Both the position numbers and the translations under genes were made by a program. Shown piece by piece: positions 1 through 7,051 of a stretch of DNA of 17,231 bases. Below the pieces are notes generated by a model. That model was not told the origin of the DNA. It saw only the letters and a program-made list of their open reading frames with translations, and did no database searches. Within the stretch, counting starts at the first letter, position 1. Each line of letters starts with the position of its first letter. The DNA lies in contig JAIOTR010000330.1 of NCBI GenBank assembly GCA_021106665.1, forward strand, positions 1 through 17,231. The letters are read 5' to 3'. This DNA comes from Bacteroidales bacterium (GTDB taxonomy: Bacteria; Bacteroidota; Bacteroidia; Bacteroidales; JAADJA01).

Positions 1-131
1 TCTTTAATTCGCCTGACTATATTTATATCATTCCTGATTTCGCTGTTAGTGGTGGGGACGTTATTCAGGATATTCCTGTTATCTGTTCTGGTGATGTGGA
101 TCATAGTTATGAGCCGGCGGCGGGGAAATAG
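1..131 (+). CDS. C-terminal end of a secreted multidomain protein, paralogue of the next gene (5' partial)
   Basis: The third forward frame is open from the window edge to a TAG at 129-131 and gives 42 residues. They align without gaps to the last 42 residues (1213-1254) of the M14 carboxypeptidase downstream. I count 26 identities by eye, including the PDY, GGDV, QDIP and CSGD motifs and the final Lys. Both proteins stop at the same point, so this is a genuine shared C-terminus and not a truncation. The segment closes a dockerin-like C-terminal module that Bacteroidota place at the end of secreted proteins. The catalytic part lies outside the window, so the enzyme class is unknown. A tandem duplication with the downstream gene is the simplest explanation. 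An intrinsic terminator follows 32 bp after the stop. Confidence 0.85.
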   Translation, partial: FNSPDYIYIIPDFAVSGGDVIQDIPVICSGDVDHSYEPAAGK

Positions 132-163
132 ATTATTCTTTATTTTATAAAAACTTGAAACTT

Positions 164-198
164 AAAAAAGCCAGTCCTGGTTTCAGGCTGGCTTTTTT
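164..198 (+). terminator. Rho-independent terminator between the two tandem paralogues
   Basis: Six A residues (164-169) and GCCAG (170-174) pair with CTGGC (188-192) and six T residues (193-198). An inner CCTG/CAGG stem (176-179 with 184-187) closes a GTTT loop, with one bulged T at 175. A strong GC stem followed by a T-run is a textbook intrinsic terminator for the upstream gene. Because A6 pairs with T6, it could also work on the opposite strand. It ends only 25 bp before the ATG of the next gene. Confidence 0.9.
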
Positions 199-223
199 AG
201 ATTATAATAAAAACTATATCATC

Positions 224-3200
224 ATGAAAAACCTTTTAATCTTTTTGATAGCATTGACTATTGTTTCCAATTCTTTTGCGGATGGTTGGCGCAATGGAGA
301 AATGCAAATACAAATTCCTATTGAGAATCAGCAGCAATTTAACCAGTTGGCCGGCATGAAATTAAGCATGGACTTTTATGGGCCAGATTATGATCATATC
401 ACCGCTTATGTGATTCCAAAAGAGCTTTCCCAGATTGAAGCTTTAGGATTGAATTATGAAATTGTTATTGAAGACTTAAATAAGCATAATACCAGTTTTT
501 GGTCAACCAAAGATGCCTATCATACCTACCAGGAAATTATTGATCTGGCAGATAGCCTTGAAACAGAATTCCCTGCTATTTGCAAAAAATACATTTTTGG
601 AACATCTTTGGGAGGGCGGCAACTGGCAGCATTGAAAATAAGCGATAATGTTTTGGTTGATGAACCGGAAGCAGAGGTGATGTTTGATGGAGGCATTCAT
701 GGTGATGAGATTGGAGCGGCTGAAAATGTCATTCGATTTGCACGGGATATATGTATTGATTATGGATCCGATCCAACAGTGACCAATCTGATAGATAACC
801 GTGAGATATGGCTCTATCTAATGGTAAATCCTGACGGAAGAGAAGCTATGAGCAGATACAATAACAACGGTGTTGACCTTAACCGTGACTGGGCTTACAT
901 GTGGGATGGCTGGGGAAACAGCACCGGCCCTTGTTCACAAGTTGAAAGTAAGGCCTTAAGGGAATGTATGTATAATAATCAATTTGTTGTTCATACTACT
1001 TACCATAGCGGAACGGAATATATTTCCTTGCCCTGGAGTTACCGGTCTAATCAACCTCACGATTGGAACCATATTTATCAACTCGGAGGTGTTTACTCCT
1101 CTGTGTCAGGATATCCGAATCTTGAATACGGACAAGGGAATACAGGGATGTATGCAATCAACGGAAGTACTAAAGACTCAAATTACGGAGTTATGGGTTC
1201 AATATCATGGTCTATGGAAATTTCTTATAGCAAACAACCACCTGCTTCTGATATAATGATGTACTATAACAGAAACTATCCTTCTATGATAGCCATGATT
1301 GAATATTCAGGATATGGATTAGATGGAACAATAACCGATATAAATACAGGTGATTCTATTGCCGGAGTTGTGTTTGTCAATGATTATTTTCCGACTTTCT
1401 CTGATGGTACTGCCGGCGATTATCATAAATACGTTCTGGCAGGTACTTATAGTATCACAGTGATGGCTAATGGGTATACCACCCAGACCATAGATAATGT
1501 TGTTGTAACAGAATTCAATGCTACTACTACTGATTTCCAACTTGTACCTGAAGATGGACAGTATGCTTATAAATTCTCTTCCTCCCAGATACCTGATAAC
1601 AATGATGCTGATGAGGGTTGGACCCCAGGAACTTTGGGAGCACCTGACTATATCAACTATTCAATAGGAAGGAACGGCTGGTGTGTATTAGATATGCAAT
1701 ATCCTGTAATTGATGGGCCTGGATCAGACTTTAAAGTACATGAAGGCGATACTTCCCCTGAAGGGTTCACTTGTTATGCTGGCGAAACAATAGATGGTCC
1801 ATGGATTAGCCTCGGAACAGGTAACGGTACGACCGAGTTTGATATTGCTACATCAGGATTACCAGAAGCTCAATTTATTAAGATATTAGATGATGGTGAT
1901 GGCTCCGCCAATGTTGATAATGCCGGCTTCGATTTTGATGCAATAGAAGTGCTTGAACCGGTTTCAGGTATTTATCTTGCCATGACTGAATATACTGTTG
2001 ATGATTCGGGTGGTAATAATAATGGAAATATTGACCCCGGAGAAACTATTGATATTTTGGTTTCCTTAAAAAACAACGGAGATATTACTGCTGAAAACAT
2101 TGAAGGAATTATTAGTACAATCTCACCATATATCACTATAATCAGTGCTAATGCAAATTTTGGTAATTTATCTCAGGGAGAAACAACACAAAGGATATAT
2201 ACAATTCTAGTAGACAATACAACACCAATTGGTGAAAGTTTTATATTAACTCTGGATGTAAGCTCAAATAGTGGAACTTATACAAATTCATTTGTTATGA
2301 ATTTTGCTGTCGGTTTAATCGTAGAAGACTGGGAAACAGGAAATTTCAGCAGCTACCCCTGGACTTTTGCCGGTAATGCCGATTGGTTTATCACTGATGT
2401 GGATCCTTATGAAGGAACATACTGTGCTAAATCTGGTACAATTTCACATAACCAAACCTCAGAGATGGAAGTGGAACTTTATGTTACTGCTGCCGATAAT
2501 ATCTCCTTTTACAGGAAAGTGTCTTCCGAAAGCAACTATGATTATCTGCAATTTTGGATTGATGGAACAATGCAGGAACAATGGGCAGGAGAAGTAGCAT
2601 GGGGGCAGGTTAGTTATCCTGTTACTGCCGGATTACATACTTTCAAGTGGATATATTACAAGGATGGTAATACCAGCAATGGTTCAGATTGTGGATGGAT
2701 TGACTACATTATCTTCCCTCCAGTTTCACCTCCGCCTTCACCACCTGACATTGAAATCAATCCCGAAAGTTTCGAGGTTACCCTACCGCCCGATGATCAA
2801 ACAACACAAACACTCACAATTTCAAATATTGGCGAAACTAATCTGGAATTCTCCATTACAAAGTATTACCACCCTGACAAAAACTCCGAAGCTTATTGTA
2901 CTTCTGTTGGTGGTGGTGGTGATGAATTCATCCAGAACGTTACCATCGGTTCTATTAATAACACCACACCACAGAGCTACTATGGTGATTATACAAGCAT
3001 GTCAACTGTTGTTGTACCAGATATGTCGTATCCAATCTCAATTACAAATGGAGACCCCATCTGGTCTTCCGACGAGTGTGGTATTTGGGTTGACTGGAAC
3101 CAGAATGAACTTTGGGATGATGCACCAGTTACTGTTTCCGGTTCTCCAGGAGTTGGGCCTTATACAGCCAACATAATTCCCCCTGCGGATGCTATGCCGG

Positions 3201-3988
3201 GGCCAACAAGAATGAGGGTTCAGATTATTTATAATACTTCTCCCGATCCTTGTGATGAAACATTTTCTTATGGTGAAGTAGAAGATTATACACTTATTGT
3301 GGACAGCGACTTCAATGACTGGCTTACTTTCATACCGCTGACAGGTATAATCCCGGGGTCGGATATGACAGACATTGATGTAACATTTAATTCTACTGAT
3401 ATGGAAGTGGGTGATTATTATGCTGACCTTATCATTTCTAGTAATGATCCTGTGGAACCCCAGGTAATAATTCCCTGTACTTTGCATGTGGGTGGTTATA
3501 ATATTGGAGGGTATCTGAACTATGCCAATGCTGTTGCTACGCCAATGGATGCCTGTACAGTGATGTTATATGATGATGCGGATATCCTGGTGGGATCAAC
3601 TACAACGGATGCTTTGGGTTATTATGAGTTTACAGGTATTGCTGATGGGAACTATACCATTAACCTTGCTACCACAAAACCATGGGGTGGCTTGTCGATG
3701 AATGATGTTCAGGTCACATGGCAGTATGTGACCGGGGCCGGGGTGGTTTTAACAGATCTTGAATTCCTGGCTAGTGATGTAACATGGGATACCAATGTAC
3801 TCATGGTAGATGTGCAACTGATGAGACAGAGAGTTTCCAATAATCCACCTGGAACTGTATTTATTGCTCCGGATTATGTTTATGAGATTCCGGCATTTAG
3901 TGTCACAGGTGGGGATGTCGCACAAGATATTCCAATCCTCTGCTCAGGTGATACAGATGGAAGCTATGTTCCTCAACCAGAAAAATAA
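224..3988 (+). CDS. Secreted M14 zinc carboxypeptidase with long multidomain C-terminal tail
   Basis: This is a 1254-residue exported metallocarboxypeptidase, predicted to remove C-terminal residues from peptides outside the cell. I chose ATG 224 because it begins a signal peptide (MKNLLIFLIALTIVSNSFA, cleavage near residue 19-20); the open frame further upstream runs through a terminator. Residues 20-90 look like a propeptide. The M14 domain (about 95-365) keeps the zinc ligands H159, E162 (HGDE) and H261, the substrate-binding N220-R221 in GVDLNR after NPDG (202-205), and catalytic E332. A CarboxypepD_reg-like domain (366-440) follows, then a beta domain (444-581), a CARDB-like domain (583-695), a MAM/jelly-roll-like domain (697-835), a BACON/HYDIN-like Ig domain (840-1088) interrupted by a GEVED domain (891-1026), and a CarboxypepD_reg plus dockerin-like end (1092-1254). 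There is no canonical T9SS sorting domain, so the export and anchoring route is inferred only. The boundaries of the tail domains are approximate. Confidence 0.9.
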   Translation: MKNLLIFLIALTIVSNSFADGWRNGEMQIQIPIENQQQFNQLAGMKLSMDFYGPDYDHITAYVIPKELSQIEALGLNYEIVIEDLNKHNTSFWSTKDAYHTYQEIIDLADSLETEFPAICKKYIFGTSLGGRQLAALKISDNVLVDEPEAEVMFDGGIHGDEIGAAENVIRFARDICIDYGSDPTVTNLIDNREIWLYLMVNPDGREAMSRYNNNGVDLNRDWAYMWDGWGNSTGPCSQVESKALRECMYNNQFVVHTTYHSGTEYISLPWSYRSNQPHDWNHIYQLGGVYSSVSGYPNLEYGQGNTGMYAINGSTKDSNYGVMGSISWSMEISYSKQPPASDIMMYYNRNYPSMIAMIEYSGYGLDGTITDINTGDSIAGVVFVNDYFPTFSDGTAGDYHKYVLAGTYSITVMANGYTTQTIDNVVVTEFNATTTDFQLVPEDGQYAYKFSSSQIPDNNDADEGWTPGTLGAPDYINYSIGRNGWCVLDMQYPVIDGPGSDFKVHEGDTSPEGFTCYAGETIDGPWISLGTGNGTTEFDIATSGLPEAQFIKILDDGDGSANVDNAGFDFDAIEVLEPVSGIYLAMTEYTVDDSGGNNNGNIDPGETIDILVSLKNNGDITAENIEGIISTISPYITIISANANFGNLSQGETTQRIYTILVDNTTPIGESFILTLDVSSNSGTYTNSFVMNFAVGLIVEDWETGNFSSYPWTFAGNADWFITDVDPYEGTYCAKSGTISHNQTSEMEVELYVTAADNISFYRKVSSESNYDYLQFWIDGTMQEQWAGEVAWGQVSYPVTAGLHTFKWIYYKDGNTSNGSDCGWIDYIIFPPVSPPPSPPDIEINPESFEVTLPPDDQTTQTLTISNIGETNLEFSITKYYHPDKNSEAYCTSVGGGGDEFIQNVTIGSINNTTPQSYYGDYTSMSTVVVPDMSYPISITNGDPIWSSDECGIWVDWNQNELWDDAPVTVSGSPGVGPYTANIIPPADAMPGPTRMRVQIIYNTSPDPCDETFSYGEVEDYTLIVDSDFNDWLTFIPLTGIIPGSDMTDIDVTFNSTDMEVGDYYADLIISSNDPVEPQVIIPCTLHVGGYNIGGYLNYANAVATPMDACTVMLYDDADILVGSTTTDALGYYEFTGIADGNYTINLATTKPWGGLSMNDVQVTWQYVTGAGVVLTDLEFLASDVTWDTNVLMVDVQLMRQRVSNNPPGTVFIAPDYVYEIPAFSVTGGDVAQDIPILCSGDTDGSYVPQPEK
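3668..3985 (+). other. Degenerate dockerin-like C-terminal module of the M14 protein
   Basis: Residues 1149-1254 start with TTKPWGG, typical of a Bacteroidota dockerin-like family in which two short calcium-loop/helix repeats (usually N/D-A-x-D-A-L) are followed by a beta strand and a terminal CxGDVNxSYxP-like motif. Here the two repeats (about 1155-1175 and 1183-1205) have SMNDVQ and TNVLMVDVQ where the Asp/Asn-rich loops are expected, so calcium binding is doubtful. The C-terminal CSGDTDGSYVP motif is present and is shared with the upstream partial paralogue. The family assignment is from memory of motif patterns. Confidence 0.55.
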
Positions 3989-4165
3989 ACCGAGACTGAT
4001 TAGGATGAGTTTTTAATACCTAAATATTAGAAAAGAAAGTCAGATGCCAGAATAAGCTTATTTATCAATATATTATGCTTGATGGATAAACAATCCGCTG
4101 TTTTTGATTTTTTCATTAAGTTAGTTTAAATTCGCTAATTAATACTTCAATTGATATGTATTGAT

Positions 4166-4633
4166 ATGGGCAAAGAAATAGAACGAAAATTTCTTGTTAA
4201 GGATGAAACTTATAAAACACTTGCTGAGCGCATTCTGTACTATCAGGGATTTTTAAATACATCAAAAGAAAGGGTGGTCAGGGTTAGAGTAGTTGGTGAC
4301 AAGTCTTTTTTAACAATTAAAGGTTTATCAAAAGGCGCTACAAGAACTGAATTCGAATATGAAATACCTGTTGAAGATGCGAAGATTATGCTAGAAGAAT
4401 TGTGTGAAAAACCAATAATTATCAAGTATCGTTATAATATTCAAATTGGTGATTTATTGTGGGAGGTGGATGAGTTTAAAGCAGAAAATGAAGGTTTGGT
4501 TATTGCTGAAATAGAATTACATGATGAGTTTCAAAATTTCGTTAAACCCAACTGGATAGGAGAGGAAGTAACAGAATATCCAAAATATTATAATGCAAAT
4601 CTGATTAAACATCCATTTGGGAGTTGGAAATAA
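4166..4633 (+). CDS. CYTH-domain protein (class IV adenylate cyclase / triphosphate tunnel metalloenzyme family)
   Basis: This 155-residue single-domain protein has the CYTH signature ExExK at residues 4-8 (EIERK), followed by FLV as in bacterial members. Several basic pairs that line the triphosphate tunnel (RVRVV, TIKG, KYRYNI) and the acidic strands WEVDEF and IAEIEL, which supply metal-binding carboxylates, are visible. Family members hydrolyse inorganic triphosphate or nucleoside triphosphates, and a few make cAMP. Short bacterial stand-alone proteins like this are more often triphosphatases, so I favour that. The frame has a TTG at 4151, but ATG 4166 puts the ExExK motif at the usual distance from the N-terminus. 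The gene stands alone between secreted-protein genes, with no obvious partner. Confidence 0.88.
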   Translation: MGKEIERKFLVKDETYKTLAERILYYQGFLNTSKERVVRVRVVGDKSFLTIKGLSKGATRTEFEYEIPVEDAKIMLEELCEKPIIIKYRYNIQIGDLLWEVDEFKAENEGLVIAEIELHDEFQNFVKPNWIGEEVTEYPKYYNANLIKHPFGSWK

Positions 4634-4747
4634 TTTTGATTAATTCGGCCTGTTAAAAAAGTGTTAAAATGCTCCTTCATCGATAATTGAATCAAACTTT
4701 TACTATAAGTTTGCATTACCTGACTAAATTTCAGGGATGTTATATGA

Positions 4748-5056
4748 AATCATTATTATCAACATCCTGATTATTCAACATGCTATTATGCTGCAACTGT
4801 GGGAACTATTGAAGTAATTTCTGGAAATTTTAAGATATATCCAAATCCGGCAAAAGATTACATAAGCATTGATTTTACTGATGCTGGCAGGAAAAAAATA
4901 GAATTAATTGATATAGCTGGGGAAAAAATATTAAAAAAAACAACCACAAATAGAAATTTTGTATTATATTTGCAAGAGGTGGATAATGGTATTTATTTTA
5001 TTAATGTTTTTGATGGCAAAAACTATTATCCTCCATACAAATTAATAGTTGATTAA
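4748..5056 (+). pseudogene. Orphan T9SS type A sorting domain, remnant of a secreted protein
   Basis: The frame from just after a TGA (4745-4747) to TAA 5054-5056 encodes about 102 residues. From about 4835 it matches the Por secretion-system C-terminal sorting domain: YPNPAKDYISI, then ELIDIAGEKI, then a NGIYFINV strand and a final YKLIVD strand. Such domains normally form the last 70-90 residues of large exported proteins and are useless alone. There is no ATG in frame; the only candidate start is GTG 4799, with no signal peptide. The preceding codons (HPDYSTCYYAATVG) look like the end of another domain. I therefore read this as the 3' remnant of a decayed or deleted T9SS cargo gene. An alternative is a sequencing frameshift, but the 110 bp upstream shows no long open frame. 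Confidence 0.65.
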
Positions 5057-5087
5057 TTTTTTCATAATTCGATTCTTTTGGGTTTGG

Positions 5088-5119
5088 CGGGGACCCCCTT
5101 TCTGGGGGCCCCGTTTTTT
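5088..5119 (+). terminator. GC-rich intrinsic terminator after the T9SS remnant
   Basis: CGGGG-A-CCCCC (5088-5098) pairs with GGGGGCCCCG (5104-5113) around a TTTCT loop, with a single bulged A, and is followed directly by six T residues (5114-5119). The almost pure G/C stem stands out in an AT-rich neighbourhood. It presumably terminated the gene whose sorting domain lies just upstream, and it insulates the MutS-like gene that starts 135 bp later. Confidence 0.9.
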
Positions 5120-5254
5120 ATGCCCTGAAGTTTTCACACCATAAAAAATCTAACCCTATATTCTTTGCAAAATCAAAAAATAAAACTTAAGCCATTCTTG
5201 TCTCACTGATTCATCTTATTTATTACTTTTATCCGAAACTTAACATTGTTCAAA

Positions 5255-7051
5255 ATGGGTACAGATCTGAGGGCAGTTTATCAGAAGAAAATAAATGAAT
5301 ACTCATCATTATTTCAGAAGACAAACAAACAAAGCAAAACAATATCCATTTCACGTCTTTTGGTTTTTTTGATAGCTGCTATTTTGATTTATGTATTTGC
5401 ACGAACAGGCACATCTTTAGGTATTGTTCTCACCATCTTATCATCAGTTGTAATATTCATTTATCTTGTAAAATATCATTCGAAAGTTCTATTGTCGAAA
5501 AAGCTTTATGAATCTTTAATTCAGATTAATAAAAATGAATTAGCAGCACTTGATGGAAATGTTGATAATTTTGATAAGGGCGAGGAATTTATTGATCCGG
5601 ATCACGCTTACTCTTCTGACGTTGACATATTTGGCGAAGGCTCTTTGTTTCAGTTTTTAAATCGATGTGCAAGTATAATAGGAAAACAAAAATTGGCACA
5701 CCAGTTATGTTATCCCCTCCTTGATGAAAATCAGATTCTTGAAAATCAGGAATCAATAAAAGAACTTTCAGATTTTATTGACTTGCGACAACATTTTCAG
5801 GCAATAGGCCTTACCCACAATGAAAAAGAAAGCGACAATAAGCGAATATTGGAATGGGTACAGGAATCTCCTGTTTTCAATCATTCTGTTTTTTCAGTTT
5901 TAGTCTTTCTAATACCTGTTCTCTCAGCATTAATGATTTTTTTATTATCCCTTAACATTATTACATTCAATACATTTCTGATCTACCTTGTAATTCCCTG
6001 GGGTATTTCGGGAAGTTTTGCATTTAAAGTAAACAGGCGGCATAACATGGTAAGTAAAACTTCTGAAATGCTCGTAAAATATGCCCTGTTACTAAAAGAA
6101 ATTGAAAGCAAAAAATTCAGTTCTTCAAAATTGAATGATCTGCAAAACAGATTACAAAAAAATGGTATTTCTGCAGGCCAAAGCATTAAAAAACTATCAT
6201 CCATTCTTGTTGCATTGGACAACCGTTTAAATTTTATTTCATGGGCATTGTTCAATGGACTTATGCTATGGGATATTTTACAAATGAGACGACTAGAGTA
6301 TTGGCAGAATAAACATAAGAAAGAGATGAAAAAATGGTTTGAAGTGGTTGAAGAATTCGACTCCTTAAACAGCTTTTCAAATTTTTATTTCAACAACAAA
6401 TATGCGTCATTCCCGGTATTTCAAAAAGAAGAGTTTTCTATTAAAGCAGAAAACCTGGGACATCCGCTGATTAACTTATCGAAAAGAGTAAACAATAGTA
6501 TTCAAATTAATCCCGGGGAGTTTATCGTAATTACAGGCGCTAACATGGCAGGAAAAAGTACCTTTCTTCGAACCATTGTTGTAAACATGATTTTAGCTAT
6601 GTGTGGGGCGCCGGTTTGTGCTGAAAAATTTTCATTTAAACCCATCCAAATTTTTACCAGTATCAGGACCAGTGATTCTCTTCATAAAAATGAATCTTAT
6701 TTTTATTCCGAACTTAAACGATTGAAACGCATAATAGAAGCGCTAAAATCAAATACAAGACTTTTTGTTGTTCTTGATGAAATACTTAAAGGAACCAATT
6801 CAAAAGACAAGCATAAAGGCTCAGAGGCGCTAATCAAGCAGTTCATTTCATTAAATACCAGTGGCATTGTGGCAACTCATGATGTAGCATTAGGAAAACT
6901 TGAGGAGTCATTCCCGGTAAATATTAAAAACAAAAGTTTCGAGGTAGATATAAATAAAGATCAACTTTCATTCAATTACAAATTGAGGGATGGGGTTTCA
7001 AAAAATATGAATGCAACAATATTAATGAAAGAGATGGGAATTACAGTTTAA
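5255..7051 (+). CDS. Membrane-anchored MutS-family ATPase
   Basis: This 598-residue protein has a C-terminal MutS-type ATPase (about 420-598): Walker A GANMAGKST (428-436), the RTSDSLHKNESYF segment (471-483), Walker B LFVVLDE (503-509) followed by the MutS hallmark GTNS (513-516), and the switch motif ATHD (540-543). The middle region (about 130-400) resembles the MutS core/lever helices. The mismatch-recognition and connector domains are absent, so a role in mismatch repair is unlikely. Four hydrophobic segments (about 34-49, 53-74, 213-234 and 240-257) form two membrane hairpins. Proteins of this layout are common in Bacteroidota as uncharacterised MutS-related proteins. ATG 5255 is preferred to an in-frame TTG at 5246. 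The stop overlaps the convergent histidine kinase gene. The function is unknown; DNA or membrane-associated ATP-driven clamping is only a guess from the family. Confidence 0.9.
   Translation: MGTDLRAVYQKKINEYSSLFQKTNKQSKTISISRLLVFLIAAILIYVFARTGTSLGIVLTILSSVVIFIYLVKYHSKVLLSKKLYESLIQINKNELAALDGNVDNFDKGEEFIDPDHAYSSDVDIFGEGSLFQFLNRCASIIGKQKLAHQLCYPLLDENQILENQESIKELSDFIDLRQHFQAIGLTHNEKESDNKRILEWVQESPVFNHSVFSVLVFLIPVLSALMIFLLSLNIITFNTFLIYLVIPWGISGSFAFKVNRRHNMVSKTSEMLVKYALLLKEIESKKFSSSKLNDLQNRLQKNGISAGQSIKKLSSILVALDNRLNFISWALFNGLMLWDILQMRRLEYWQNKHKKEMKKWFEVVEEFDSLNSFSNFYFNNKYASFPVFQKEEFSIKAENLGHPLINLSKRVNNSIQINPGEFIVITGANMAGKSTFLRTIVVNMILAMCGAPVCAEKFSFKPIQIFTSIRTSDSLHKNESYFYSELKRLKRIIEALKSNTRLFVVLDEILKGTNSKDKHKGSEALIKQFISLNTSGIVATHDVALGKLEESFPVNIKNKSFEVDINKDQLSFNYKLRDGVSKNMNATILMKEMGITV

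Noticed and set aside
155..223. In-frame N-terminal extension of the M14 protein from a TTG at 155
   Set aside because: It would be translated through the intrinsic terminator at 164-198 and would bury the signal peptide that starts at ATG 224.
4051..4062. AATAAGCTTATT palindrome after the M14 gene
   Set aside because: It is AT-rich, has no loop or T-run, and could arise by chance; no matching second copy was noticed.
4151..5248. TTG starts at 4151 (CYTH protein) and 5246 (MutS-like protein)
   Set aside because: An ATG follows within five codons in each case and, for CYTH, places the ExExK motif at the expected position.
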